A stretch of 46,835 nt of DNA from an uncultured Propionivibrio sp. (lineage in GTDB: Bacteria > Pseudomonadota > Gammaproteobacteria > Burkholderiales > Rhodocyclaceae), in contig CALHZD010000139.1 of the NCBI GenBank assembly GCA_938040985.1, positions 1 to 46,835 of the forward strand, in the 5' to 3' direction. Positions 33,398 to 41,590 of the stretch are shown piece after piece. The notes beneath the pieces were generated by a model. The model was given only the letters and a program-made list of their open reading frames with translations. It was not told the origin of the DNA and searched no databases. The stretch's first letter is position 1; every line of letters starts with the position of its first letter. A program made the position numbers and the translations under genes.

Positions 33398-33742
33398 ATG
33401 CCCAGACAATCCAAGTCCAAACAGAGCGAATCAGAATTTTCGATTAACCTCAGCAAACAAAAGCTCGTCGAAGATCTGAAAATTGTGATTGCCGACGCCG
33501 AGGAAATCTTGCGCGCCACGACTGATATGGCAGGGGAAAAAGTTGTCGAACTGCGCGGGCAAATCAGCGAGCGGCTGGAAGATGCTAAAGCGCGGCTCAT
33601 TGATGTCGAAAATGAGCTGATCGGCAGAACGCGAGCCGCCGCGCACGCCACGGATGTATATGTCAAGGAAAATCCTTGGCAGGCCGTCGGCATTGCCGCC
33701 AGCATTGGCTTGTTGATCGGGATCTTCGCTAGCCGTCGTTGA
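33398..33742 (+). CDS. DUF883 family (ElaB/YqjD-like) membrane-anchored protein
   Basis: The product has 114 residues; ATG 33398 is preceded by GAGGAG. A long amphipathic helix (about 20-88, L-V-E-D-L-K-I-V-I-A-D-A-E-E-I-L) is followed by V-K-E-N-P-W-Q-A-V-G-I-A-A and a C-terminal membrane helix ending A-S-R-R. This matches YqjD/ElaB proteins, tail-anchored proteins reported to bind ribosomes in stationary phase. It is the first of three genes resembling E. coli yqjD-yqjE-yqjK. Confidence 0.92.
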   Translation: MPRQSKSKQSESEFSINLSKQKLVEDLKIVIADAEEILRATTDMAGEKVVELRGQISERLEDAKARLIDVENELIGRTRAAAHATDVYVKENPWQAVGIAASIGLLIGIFASRR

Positions 33743-33777
33743 ATCTGGAGTTTCTGGGATTTTTTGCGCAGAATTTC

Positions 33778-34188
33778 ATGAGTACCACGCCTAGCTACCG
33801 GGGCAGTTTGTTTTCCGCCCTGAAAAATCTGGCGGCCACATTGCTGGCGAGCGGCAGAACGCGCCTCGAATTGCTGGGCAATGAGCTGGAAGAGGAAAAA
33901 TTACGCGCATTCCAGCTCTTTCTGCTAGCGCTTGGGCTGGCTTTTTGCCTAAGCATCGGTCTCCTCGTGTTGGTTTTATTTCTCACTGTGGCTTTCTGGG
34001 AGAGTCGAGTACTTATATTGGGGATTTCCTGCGCAGCATTTTTGTTTGCCGGTATCTGGCTAGCATTTGGGTTGAAACGGACCGCGCAACGCTCACGGCG
34101 GATGTTTGACGCCAGCCTTTCCGAGTTGGAAGAAGATCTCCGCCAATTAAAAGCTGCGATAGGGCAAAGTGATGCGCCGGTTGAATGA
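33778..34188 (+). CDS. Phage-holin-superfamily / YqjE-like (DUF1469) membrane protein
   Basis: ATG 33778 gives 136 residues. An upstream in-frame TTG (33739) overlaps the previous gene and is less likely. Two adjacent membrane helices (about 44-70 and 75-95) are flanked by an amphipathic N-terminal segment (R-T-R-L-E-L-L-G-N-E-L-E-E-E-K) and a charged C-terminus. This is the YqjE / DUF1469 pattern. Despite the family name it is a chromosomal gene next to DUF883. It overlaps the next gene by 17 nt. Confidence 0.88.
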   Translation: MSTTPSYRGSLFSALKNLAATLLASGRTRLELLGNELEEEKLRAFQLFLLALGLAFCLSIGLLVLVLFLTVAFWESRVLILGISCAAFLFAGIWLAFGLKRTAQRSRRMFDASLSELEEDLRQLKAAIGQSDAPVE

Positions 34189-34471
34189 CATCCAGCTACA
34201 GCGGGGTATGCTGCTCGAACGCATTACGACACAGCGCTACTTTCTGTCTGCGGAAACGCAGCCGCTGCGAGTCGCTCTCAACCGGATTGATGTTGCGCGT
34301 ACGTACATCAATACGGGGATCAGCTACGTCAAACGTTACCCGCTGCTCGCTGGGCTTATCGTTGCCACGTTGACCGTTCTGAATGGCCGCCGCGTATTTC
34401 GGCTGGCACGGCGCAGTTTCTTCATCTGGGAAACCTGGCAAACATTGCGACAACGATTCCCCTATTTTTGA
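34172..34471 (+). CDS. YqjK-like protein
   Basis: The product has 99 residues from ATG 34172, with a GTG one codon earlier. The N-terminal half is helical and basic (L-L-E-R-I-T-T-Q-R). A membrane helix lies at about 57-75 (Y-P-L-L-A-G-L-I-V-A-T-L), and an aromatic basic end follows. Position after DUF883 and DUF1469 genes is what suggests YqjK; similarity by eye is modest. Confidence 0.7.
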   Translation: MRRLNDIQLQRGMLLERITTQRYFLSAETQPLRVALNRIDVARTYINTGISYVKRYPLLAGLIVATLTVLNGRRVFRLARRSFFIWETWQTLRQRFPYF

Positions 34472-34479
34472 CGCGGCAT

Positions 34480-34960
34480 CAATTTCCGCAAAACCAGATT
34501 GATGCGGCTTAGGCTTAATAGTGTGTTAGACGGCGCTACGCAGCTAATTAAGTGAGAAAATAATTCAAAAGACTAAGGCATCAACACTCAATCGAATACA
34601 ACATAATACAAGGTAAATAAGGAAAGAGAAACTAGAGTTAGTTTGTATTTATCACTGCCATCTAAACAAGCCAGATACGATTAAAATCAATAGCAAAGTA
34701 GCAGTACATCATTAATTACACCACCTTAAGTATTAGAAATGGCTCGAAATGGGCAGCATCTAAAAATAAATAACTATCTGACCTTGGAATCCTTATTAAG
34801 AGGCATTTTATTTAACTATCCAAAAGATAGATCCGTACTACAAATAATTTTCAATTGACCGAGTTATTAGTTAATTCGCACAACTTTATCTCACACAACT
34901 CACAACTGTTTCTACTTATATTTCTCGGTAAAATCTAATAAGAAAATCACCCAGAAAATC
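34480..34960. other. AT-rich gene-free segment next to tRNA-Ser
   Basis: Composition changes sharply from GC-rich to strongly AT-rich for about 480 bp, with many stops in all frames and no recognisable gene, repeat or promoter. It lies between the YqjK-like gene and the 3' end of tRNA-Ser. Confidence 0.6.
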
Positions 34961-34985
34961 AAAGACGGCCGGAAAGGCCGTCTTT
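34961..34985 (-). terminator. Hairpin terminator downstream of tRNA-Ser
   Basis: AAAGACGGCC and GGCCGTCTTT form a perfect 10-bp stem around a 5-nt loop. On the minus strand it is followed by TTT-GATTTTC. It sits just after the 3' end of tRNA-Ser, whose transcript it most likely ends. Confidence 0.75.
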
Positions 34986-34993
34986 ACTGGGTT

Positions 34994-35086
34994 TGGCGGA
35001 GACGGAGGGATTCGAACCCTCGATGCAGGTTTTGCCCGCATGCTCCCTTAGCAGGGGAGTGCCTTCGACCTCTCGGCCACGTCTCC
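34994..35086 (-). tRNA. tRNA-Ser(GCT)
   Basis: Minus strand, 93 nt including an encoded CCA. The acceptor stem pairs GGAGACG with CGTCTCC and the discriminator is G. The anticodon loop C-T-G-C-T-A-A lies between ACTCCC and GGGAGC arms. A long variable arm (type II tRNA) and GGTTCGAATCC T-loop are present. It reads AGC and AGU codons. Confidence 0.95.
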
Positions 35087-35140
35087 GGAAGGGCGCGATG
35101 ATAGCCGTTTAGCTGCGCCCGGTCAATCCAACGGGGTTGT

Positions 35141-36364
35141 TCACTCTTTATCGAGGCCAAATATCCGGTGCAGAATGCGGACAGCAAGTTCCAGGTATTT
35201 TTCTTCAATCACTACAGAAAGCTTGATTTCCGAGGTAGAGATCATCTGGATATTGATGCCTTCCGCACCCAGCGCACTGAACATCTGGCTGGCAACCCCG
35301 GGGTGTGAATGCATACCGACACCGACGATAGAAACCTTGCAGGTTTTGTTATCGCCCGTTACACCGCGCGCGCCCAGTTTTGCTGCGCTTTGCTCAAGAA
35401 TCGCCCTGGCTTTGGCGTAGTCGCTGCGATTGACGGTGAATGAGAAATCAGCCAGCCCTTCCTGGCTGACATTCTGGATGATCATGTCGACGTCGATGTT
35501 GGCATCGGCAATCGGCCCCAGAATCTGGTAAGCCACGCTGGGCTTGTCAGGCACGCCGAGAATCGTGAGTTTGGCGTCGTCTCGATTGAAAGCAATGCCA
35601 GAAATAATCGGTTGTTCCATTGTTTTTTCTTCCTCAACAGTAATCAGGGTCCCCTCACCTTCATCCTCGAAGCTGGAAAGCACACGTAATTTGACTTTAT
35701 ATTTTCCGGCAAACTCGACAGCCCGGATTTGCAGCACTTTCGAACCGAGACTGGCCATTTCCAGCATTTCCTCGAAGGTGATGGTATCGAGCTTGCGAGC
35801 TTCCGGGACAATCCGCGGATCGGTCGTATACACGCCATCCACGTCGGTATAAATCTGGCACTCATCGGCACGCAATGCGGCCGCCAACGCCACCGCCGAA
35901 GTATCGGAACCGCCACGCCCAAGCGTCGTAATATTGCCTTCAGCATCCGCGCCCTGGAATCCGGCGACGACAACGATATAACCTGCATTCAGATCCTTAC
36001 GGATTAGCGCATCGTCAATCTTCAGAATACGCGCTTTGGTGAATACGCTATCGGTTAATACCTTAACCTGCGGGCCGGTATAACTTTTCGCTTTTAGCCC
36101 TAATTCCTGCAACGCCATGGAAAGCAGTCCAATAGTCACCTGCTCGCCGGTCGAGGCAATCACATCCAGTTCTCGCGGGTCGGGCGCAACGGAGATTTCT
36201 TTAGCCAGTGCAATAAGGCGATTCGTCTCCCCGGACATGGCCGACGGGACGACAATGACATCATGCCCCTGTTCCTTCCAGCGGGCAATGCGCTTTGCCA
36301 CATTCCTGATACGTTCGGTCGTTGCCACCGAAGTGCCGCCAAACTTCTGGACGATTAATGCCAT
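35141..36364 (-). CDS. lysC: Aspartate kinase
   Basis: ATG 36364 gives 407 residues beginning M-A-L-I-V-Q-K-F-G-G-T-S, the aspartokinase start; a longer frame upstream is not needed. The kinase domain has V-I-V-V-P-S-A-M-S-G-E-T and R-G-G-S-D-T-S-A-V-A-L-A-A. Two ACT domains follow (I-S-G-I-A-F-N-R-D-D and V-S-I-V-G-V-G-M-H-S-H-P-G-V), the site of lysine/threonine feedback control. It catalyses the first step of the aspartate pathway to Lys, Met, Thr and diaminopimelate. It is downstream of, and on the same strand as, the radical SAM gene. Confidence 0.97.
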   Translation of the reverse strand: MALIVQKFGGTSVATTERIRNVAKRIARWKEQGHDVIVVPSAMSGETNRLIALAKEISVAPDPRELDVIASTGEQVTIGLLSMALQELGLKAKSYTGPQVKVLTDSVFTKARILKIDDALIRKDLNAGYIVVVAGFQGADAEGNITTLGRGGSDTSAVALAAALRADECQIYTDVDGVYTTDPRIVPEARKLDTITFEEMLEMASLGSKVLQIRAVEFAGKYKVKLRVLSSFEDEGEGTLITVEEEKTMEQPIISGIAFNRDDAKLTILGVPDKPSVAYQILGPIADANIDVDMIIQNVSQEGLADFSFTVNRSDYAKARAILEQSAAKLGARGVTGDNKTCKVSIVGVGMHSHPGVASQMFSALGAEGINIQMISTSEIKLSVVIEEKYLELAVRILHRIFGLDKE

Positions 36365-36497
36365 TCCTGATCCATTCTCTATCAATAAACGCAACGGATT
36401 CTACCCGAATTCCATCACTGGGCAGATGCCCAAAACTGATTTTTTACGATGCCTACGCTTTACATCAACCATTACACGACTTTACGTTCACGCGCAT

Positions 36498-37334
36498 TCA
36501 GGGCGTCATGATGACCTTGATGCCAAGCGCTTCGATCCTGTCTGCAACACCCTGCATGATCTCCGGAGGCACGGCAGAGATGCGAAACGATTCAGGCTGC
36601 AAGGAAGGGCGGGCCGGCCCATAAAGCAGCACCCCCTGAATATGCGGCCGCAGTAGGTCAATGCACGCTAAATAGGCGTCTTGTTCCAGCGTCGACGGCG
36701 CTTCGCCGTCCAACGCGAACCAGCACGTCTGAATCCAGATGGGTACAAGTTGCGCACACTGACGCACCGTTGCGCACAGCCGTGCCGATGAAAAATGGCC
36801 GACGCCGTTGATACGGCGCACGCCCGCAGCCGTCGCCCGATCCAGTTTGAGCCAAACTTCACCGTCCAGCCGAGCGATACGGGCAAGACCTAATTGCACG
36901 TTTTCACGATGCATCAAACTGCCGTTGGTAATCAAGCGTACCTTGAGTACGCCGAGCAGTGAAAGATCCTGTAATACACGTTCCAGCCGCAACACGGCAT
37001 CGGCAAACTCGACCGCACTGGTTGGCTCACCATTCCCGGAAAACGCCACATCCACCAGGCGGCGCGCTTCTGGCGGCGCGTTGCGCACCAGATAGTCCCC
37101 ATGTACGGCTTCCCGCAAAAAACAGCGAAGCTCCATTTCCAGCCGGTCGAGATTGATCGGCGGCGGCCCGCCCCGCTTCAGCTCCGGTATCTGGCAGTAC
37201 AGGCACGCCCAGTTGCAGGCGTTATTCGTATTGAGGTTGATGCCGACGGAAACACCGCCCGCGCGGCGAGAAACGACAGGGTATACATAAGTCATTCCGG
37301 CGCTGTCGCGGCGATGGTCGGAGACGGTCAGCAT
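36498..37334 (-). CDS. Radical SAM protein, COG0731-like (wyosine-synthase-related)
   Basis: The product has 278 residues. The 4Fe-4S motif is C-N-W-A-C-L-Y-C (Cys40, Cys44, Cys47; CxxxCxxC). The segment F-S-G-N-G-E-P-T is the SAM-binding GGE-type motif. Other conserved stretches are I-T-N-G-S-L and V-W-L-K-L-D. The pattern recalls the COG0731 group, whose bacterial members are not well understood. The adjacent divergent queD might hint at modified-base metabolism, but QueE usually has a shorter CxxxCxxC arrangement and I do not call it QueE. ATG 37334 is used; ATG 37295 is an alternative. Confidence 0.8.
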   Translation of the reverse strand: MLTVSDHRRDSAGMTYVYPVVSRRAGGVSVGINLNTNNACNWACLYCQIPELKRGGPPPINLDRLEMELRCFLREAVHGDYLVRNAPPEARRLVDVAFSGNGEPTSAVEFADAVLRLERVLQDLSLLGVLKVRLITNGSLMHRENVQLGLARIARLDGEVWLKLDRATAAGVRRINGVGHFSSARLCATVRQCAQLVPIWIQTCWFALDGEAPSTLEQDAYLACIDLLRPHIQGVLLYGPARPSLQPESFRISAVPPEIMQGVADRIEALGIKVIMTP

Positions 37335-37504
37335 GGTATGTGACAGATATTACGGGGTAATCAAAAATGTAATGATAGTCGATGGTCGGATAGTCGAATG
37401 CTTGCACGCACCGCCATACACGCCTACAGATCACATGCGCTTTCAAAAACAGTCATGGCGATTCCGATATAATCAGCGCGCTGATTTTTCCTCCGGATTT
37501 TCCC

Positions 37505-37975
37505 ATGTTCATCACTCGCCGCCTGGAGTTTGACGCTGGCCACCGTATCCCCGATCATAAAAGCCATTGCCGTCATCTTCACGGTCATCGTTACGTTCTC
37601 GAAATCACCCTGGCCGGCAACATCATCCGCCATGACGGCGAAGCAGCCAACGGTATGGTGATGGATTTTGCCGACATCAAGACGCTGGCAAAACGGCATC
37701 TGGTCGACCACTGGGATCATGCTTTTCTCGTTTATGCCGGCGATACGGCCGTCGTCGAATTCCTGAAAACGCTGCCCGGCCACAAAACCGTCGTTCTCGA
37801 ATGTATTCCAACGGCAGAAAATCTGGCCGAAACTGCTTTTGCCATTCTCGACCATATATTCTGCGACAACTTTGGCAACCATCTGCGGCTAGAACGCGTC
37901 AGGCTCTACGAAACACCCAACTGCTGGGCAGATGCGGTGCGCACAGACCAGCATTCAGCTAACACCAGCCGCTAG
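37505..37975 (+). CDS. queD: QueD family 6-carboxytetrahydropterin synthase / PTPS-like
   Basis: The product has 156 residues. Zinc ligands are His13 (F-D-A-G-H), His26 and His28 (C-R-H-L-H-G-H), and the catalytic Cys is Cys22, with the family spacing Cys-x3-His-x-His. The motif P-T-A-E-N-L-A near the C-terminal third binds the pterin. QueD makes 6-carboxytetrahydropterin from dihydroneopterin triphosphate for queuosine. Its end overlaps the convergent PP-loop gene by 4 nt. Confidence 0.92.
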   Translation: MFITRRLEFDAGHRIPDHKSHCRHLHGHRYVLEITLAGNIIRHDGEAANGMVMDFADIKTLAKRHLVDHWDHAFLVYAGDTAVVEFLKTLPGHKTVVLECIPTAENLAETAFAILDHIFCDNFGNHLRLERVRLYETPNCWADAVRTDQHSANTSR

Positions 37976-38772
37976 GCCGTAGCCACCTTGGTTTTCTGAT
38001 CTTTTTCCTTATTTCTGGCGGCATCAAGCACCGGGGCGATGTGCGTTTCGTAATCGGTAATCGCCGCACCATAGACCGATCCCAACAAAGCGCCGAGTTT
38101 TTCCGCCAGTACCGGGTAATGCGCCTGCATCCAGCGAAAACGAGCCAGATCAATGCGCACGGTACAGTTCCAGCATTCCAGCGAATCGGCCAAGCCCGTA
38201 GCATATTGCTCAGGCAATGGCACACGCCGTCGCTGGCAATAGGCCAGTACCTCCTCAGCCGTCCAGTCACGCAAAGGCGCCACAATCCGCCTACGCGGCA
38301 AAGGGCTCAGCATGGCTGGAAATGAGGTTTTATGATTCAGCAGATCTTCGGCCGTCTGCCCGTGCAAGACCAGATCGGTTCCGTACTCTTTGAGATAGCG
38401 CGCCAAGGGTTTGTACTGGAGCGCCTTGCAGCAATACCCGTTGGACTGAATGAGGATTCCCGGATTTTTCTCGTGCGGTCGGTGCCGCACTGGAATCAGC
38501 GCCGACGGGAAACCGTGCGTCGCAAAATAAGCAGACTGGTCGCTGACCAGTTCCTGGAAATCCCAACCGCGCGTTGCTTCGCGCATAAAATCGACCATGT
38601 GCGGAAACGTTTCGCTTGTCCGCGCCCAGACGACATGCAAACGCTTACGATACGGTTTGCACAAAGCCAATAAAAGGAGCGAGTCCTTACCACCGGAAAG
38701 CGCCAACGCCGGCCGTTGTGCGTCCGCCATGGCCGCGTCGATCATCTGCCGGGTCTGCCTGAGTTTGGTCAT
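37972..38772 (-). CDS. PP-loop ATPase of the PAPS reductase-like family
   Basis: The product has 266 residues. The PP-loop is A-L-S-G-G-K-D-S (24-31). Further motifs are L-H-G-Q-T-A-E-D, P-L-R-D-W-T-A-E-E-V-L-A-Y (a typical PAPS/ATP sulfurylase-family block) and Cys pairs N-G-Y-C-C-K and L-E-C-W-N-C. The four Cys could bind a metal cluster. It lacks the C-terminal ECGLH motif of CysH, so assimilatory sulfate reduction is not supported. A role in thiolation or nucleotide modification is possible. Confidence 0.8.
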   Translation of the reverse strand: MTKLRQTRQMIDAAMADAQRPALALSGGKDSLLLLALCKPYRKRLHVVWARTSETFPHMVDFMREATRGWDFQELVSDQSAYFATHGFPSALIPVRHRPHEKNPGILIQSNGYCCKALQYKPLARYLKEYGTDLVLHGQTAEDLLNHKTSFPAMLSPLPRRRIVAPLRDWTAEEVLAYCQRRRVPLPEQYATGLADSLECWNCTVRIDLARFRWMQAHYPVLAEKLGALLGSVYGAAITDYETHIAPVLDAARNKEKDQKTKVATA

Positions 38773-38875
38773 GGCGCATTACACTTCAGCACAGCCGCAC
38801 CACACTGCCTACGTTTACCGCGCCGCTGAAATAAAAGCATGCTGAATATTCTTGAACAGCTGTTTTGCTTCGCCC

Positions 38876-38949
38876 TGGTGCCCCTGCGCGGAATCGAACC
38901 ACGACCTGATGATTACAAATCAACTGCACGACCTTCATGCTACAGGGGC
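38876..38949 (-). tRNA. tRNA-Thr(TGT), atypical D-arm
   Basis: Minus strand, 74 nt with encoded CCA. The acceptor stem GCCCCTG pairs with CAGGGGC. The anticodon stem GTTGA/TCATC encloses the loop T-T-T-G-T-A-A, giving anticodon TGT. The T-arm CGTGG/CCGCG holds TTCGATT. The D-arm is GCAT/GTGC with a 7-nt loop GAAGGTC, shorter than usual. All arms pair, with a few G-U pairs, so it is likely functional. Confidence 0.8.
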
Positions 38950-39329
38950 GCGAGCTGGATAAAGCGCGCGTATTATAAGCCGAACACGCTTTCCGGCAAG
39001 CTGGAAAACCGCGAGCGGCATGCAATCACTTCATCGCAAACGGAAATTGCATACCTGGCAGAAGCGTTCAGCGCACCGCAACGCCTCCCTACTTCATATG
39101 TTCAGGGGAATCCGCGAGCCAGACAAAGGGGGAAACTAAAGCAACTAACGGCAGCGGCAGGTAGCCGCCGATACCGGCAATGCCTGTAATAAAAGTATTC
39201 GCCGGTACGCTCACGTCCTGTATTTGTAGGTGTTCCGCATTCACAGCCTTCCAGACCTTCATTGCCATGATACGCAGAACCGCAGGCTCCACGCTACACA
39301 CGCTACAAATTACTTCACGCTATTTCACG
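38950..39329. other. Intergenic region with one doubtful small ORF
   Basis: No clear gene is seen. A minus-strand frame at 39262-39089 (M-K-V-W-K-A-V-N-A-E-H) encodes about 57 residues with one hydrophobic stretch (G-I-A-G-I-G-G-Y-L-P-L-P-L-V-A-L-V). No Shine-Dalgarno or homologue is apparent, so it is not called as a gene. Confidence 0.4.
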
Positions 39330-40178
39330 CTATCTGCTCCAGCGCTCTCTGTGATTTCCGCGATTGTCCGGTGTTTGTGGCGGTGTGCCGGGCGGCATTT
39401 CGACCACACGGCTGCCAGGAAACAGCGGACGGGGATAAGCCGGCTTCCACGGCGGGATATACGCCGGTGCAGACGGGGCGGGAAGCGGATGAGACGCTGG
39501 CGGCGGATACATCGGCGGCCTACCCCGTGGAGGCGGCGGGTACATGGGATACGGAGGAGGTGGCGGATACGGTGGAGGCAGTGAATGAGGCCGCTGTAGC
39601 ACCGTTGTATAACGCATAAAAAATACCGCAGGCTGCGCATGCATGATGATTCGCCCGGCGCTATCCACGATACTGACGTCGAGCTGGGCACGTTGATTGA
39701 TGGGCGGTACGCCTCCCCAGAACTCGGGCGGAAACATGAATTCAGTAGCAGTAAAACGCTGCCCGACAGGCTGCCCGTTGAGGCTGATCACGAATGCGTG
39801 CCCCTCGCCAAGCCGTAATGGCGGATCGACCGCCAGCCGCACCGTGAAACTGCCGGTATTGGCAACAACACTACCATCCTGCTCCGGAGATAAGATCGAG
39901 AATGTTCGATAAGGCGTATCTTCAGGTACTGCCTGCTTTCCCGCACGTTCTTGCAGTGTACCGGCTGACGTGCCAGATGCCGTCTTTTCCTGGGGTACTT
40001 TTTGCGCCGGCACCACATTCAATGGTTTCAAGCGCATTTCCTTGGCGCCGGGCTGTGGCTTGTCGGAAAATACCGGCCCGTTGGCACCCCGCGTCACATA
40101 CACACCCTGGGCATATAGGGACAGACTGGCCGCCATCAATCCTATGCCCAGCATCAACTTGATTGCACGCGCACGCAT
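39330..40178 (-). CDS. Secreted DUF4124-like protein with proline-rich tail
   Basis: The product has 282 residues. A signal peptide (about 1-23, L-Y-A-Q) precedes G-V-Y-V-T-R-G-A-N-G-P-V-F-S-D-K-P, a DUF4124-like opening. The middle (about 90-190) looks like a beta-sandwich (S-F-T-V-R-L-A-V-D-P-P-L, V-S-L-N-G-Q-P-V-G-Q). The last 90 residues are dominated by P-P-P-Y-P and P-P-P-R runs. Envelope location is likely and the function is unknown. The gene is alone, followed by an unassigned region. Confidence 0.8.
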   Translation of the reverse strand: MRARAIKLMLGIGLMAASLSLYAQGVYVTRGANGPVFSDKPQPGAKEMRLKPLNVVPAQKVPQEKTASGTSAGTLQERAGKQAVPEDTPYRTFSILSPEQDGSVVANTGSFTVRLAVDPPLRLGEGHAFVISLNGQPVGQRFTATEFMFPPEFWGGVPPINQRAQLDVSIVDSAGRIIMHAQPAVFFMRYTTVLQRPHSLPPPYPPPPPYPMYPPPPRGRPPMYPPPASHPLPAPSAPAYIPPWKPAYPRPLFPGSRVVEMPPGTPPQTPDNRGNHRERWSR

Positions 40179-40361
40179 CGCCGCCCTTTCCTAACTTTCA
40201 CACAGAATCGTTACGATTCTACGCTGGATGACTCAAACACAGTGCCGGGATCCATGTATGGCACAAACGGCAAACCGGGGTTACCCAACGTATGTATAAC
40301 TCATGCGCATTTGCCGCAGACAGCAAGCCAATAACACACTTTTACGCCTTATACTGCAAGC

Positions 40362-40457
40362 GTTGTCTTAGCACTCCTTGCTGGCAACATTTGACCCTCC
40401 CTGACTCATCGCAATGATGAGATTTATCCCGCGTCAAACCGACGCGGGATTTTTTTA
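40362..40457 (+). ncRNA. Putative small RNA with three hairpins and CCUCC motifs
   Basis: Downstream of a TATACT box (40350-40355) three hairpins follow in order. The first (40362-40388) pairs GTTGTC with GGCAAC and AGCA with TGCT around a CTCCT loop. The second (40405-40421) is CTCATC-GCAAT-GATGAG. The third (40426-40450) is a 10-bp stem with seven Ts. The unpaired link 40391-40404 contains CCCTCCC. Exposed C-rich, anti-Shine-Dalgarno-like stretches and an intrinsic terminator are typical of trans-acting sRNAs. The strand is opposite to both neighbours. The -35 box is poor. Confidence 0.55.
40426..40456 (+). terminator. Rho-independent terminator
   Basis: ATCCCGCGTC and GACGCGGGAT form a perfect 10-bp stem around AAACC, followed by a run of seven Ts on the plus strand (40450-40456). 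No protein gene on the plus strand ends here, which is why a small RNA is proposed. Confidence 0.85.
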
Positions 40458-41528
40458 TCGGCGTTCTGAAGATTCTGGCTCTCTGTCCGTTTTCTTCGAC
40501 AACGAGGATTTTAGCGATCCCCAGGTACGGCTGAAGACGCCGCCAACCGACCTGGCCGCCTCCACGGCGACATCAGTAGTCTGGCCGACTGTGCTTTTTA
40601 CTGTCTCAACCGAAGCATCCATAGCAGAGCCAACTGCCCGGCTAACGGCATGCCATGAACTTTTGACCACGCGTTCACCCTGCGTTCTGGCAATGCCGCC
40701 AACCATTCCCATGGCCAGAACGGTCGCATTTTTCTTGAGCGCAGACGGTTCCGGTCGGGTTAGAGACGCACAGTACACCCGCGCCATCAGGCCAACACGC
40801 AACGTTAGGAACGCATTCGAACAGCCGCTTGCCAGGCTATTGACCAGCAGCGTCGAAACCCCCTGAAATCCGGGCAAAGCACCTTTCAGCGAAGGGACAA
40901 TCGCTGTCACGATCGGTGCAGCAATCTCCATAAACTCGATCTCCTGAAGATTTTCCGCCACCAACGCATTCATGCCGACATTGCTGTAGAGATACAGCAT
41001 CTGGCGCGGCGACGGACGCTGCGTATATACCTGCGCAATCCGCCAAACGAGACGGATTTGCGTAAAAAATACGATCAACCCGTCCAGTCGGCCATTCTGC
41101 ATGACCGCCGTACTGACAAATACCGTACTGGCCGTTTCCTTGATCAATTCATCGACGGTCTTTTCCAGTTTGGCACAAGCGCTGACCACATCCGCCTCAT
41201 TGTTAATCGTCACCCCGGCAAGCAGCGGATTGACTCGCAGACGCGCAATGAATGCCTGTAAAAATGCCTCATACGCTGGATCAGCGACACTGGGTGGCGG
41301 CGTCAGCGCTTTAGGCAAACGGAAAAAGAGTGCGAAAGGCGCAACCAGCAGTAAGAACGACAGGGAAAGCAACCCCCAGAATATGAATACGCCGCTGCCG
41401 CCATGCATGCGATCCGCAGCATCCGCGAGACTGACGATATTCGCCAGCAACGCCGTGAGGAGATATACCCCCAACAGCAGGGCAAAAGAGAGCGTGATTG
41501 CCCGTAATCCTGAAATAGCCGTTTTCAT
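40455..41528 (-). CDS. DUF697-type membrane protein
   Basis: ATG 41528 gives 357 residues (an upstream TTG is ignored). Two N-terminal membrane helices (about 8-30 and 48-72) precede a helical domain. The stretch Q-I-R-L-V-W-R-I-A-Q-V-Y and L-Y-S-N-V-G-M-N-A-L and the Gly/Ser-rich hydrophobic segment T-L-L-V-N-S-L-A-S-G-C resemble the DUF697 / YcjF family. The C-terminus is Ser/Lys/Arg-rich. The function of the family is not established. Its 3' end just touches the terminator on the other strand. Confidence 0.75.
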   Translation of the reverse strand: MKTAISGLRAITLSFALLLGVYLLTALLANIVSLADAADRMHGGSGVFIFWGLLSLSFLLLVAPFALFFRLPKALTPPPSVADPAYEAFLQAFIARLRVNPLLAGVTINNEADVVSACAKLEKTVDELIKETASTVFVSTAVMQNGRLDGLIVFFTQIRLVWRIAQVYTQRPSPRQMLYLYSNVGMNALVAENLQEIEFMEIAAPIVTAIVPSLKGALPGFQGVSTLLVNSLASGCSNAFLTLRVGLMARVYCASLTRPEPSALKKNATVLAMGMVGGIARTQGERVVKSSWHAVSRAVGSAMDASVETVKSTVGQTTDVAVEAARSVGGVFSRTWGSLKSSLSKKTDREPESSERR

Positions 41529-41590
41529 AGCATAGCGATGTATTTCCAATACGTGTTCAATAGGTGTCTGCGCATTGCCCCGTCTTCTGC

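Noticed and set aside
36498..37334. Calling the radical SAM gene queE because queD is adjacent
   Set aside because: It is divergent from queD, longer than typical QueE, and its conserved blocks look closer to the COG0731 group.
40259..40275. Possible sigma-54 promoter (TGGCAC) before the small RNA
   Set aside because: The -24 element matches, but the -12 position does not show TTGC at the required spacing.
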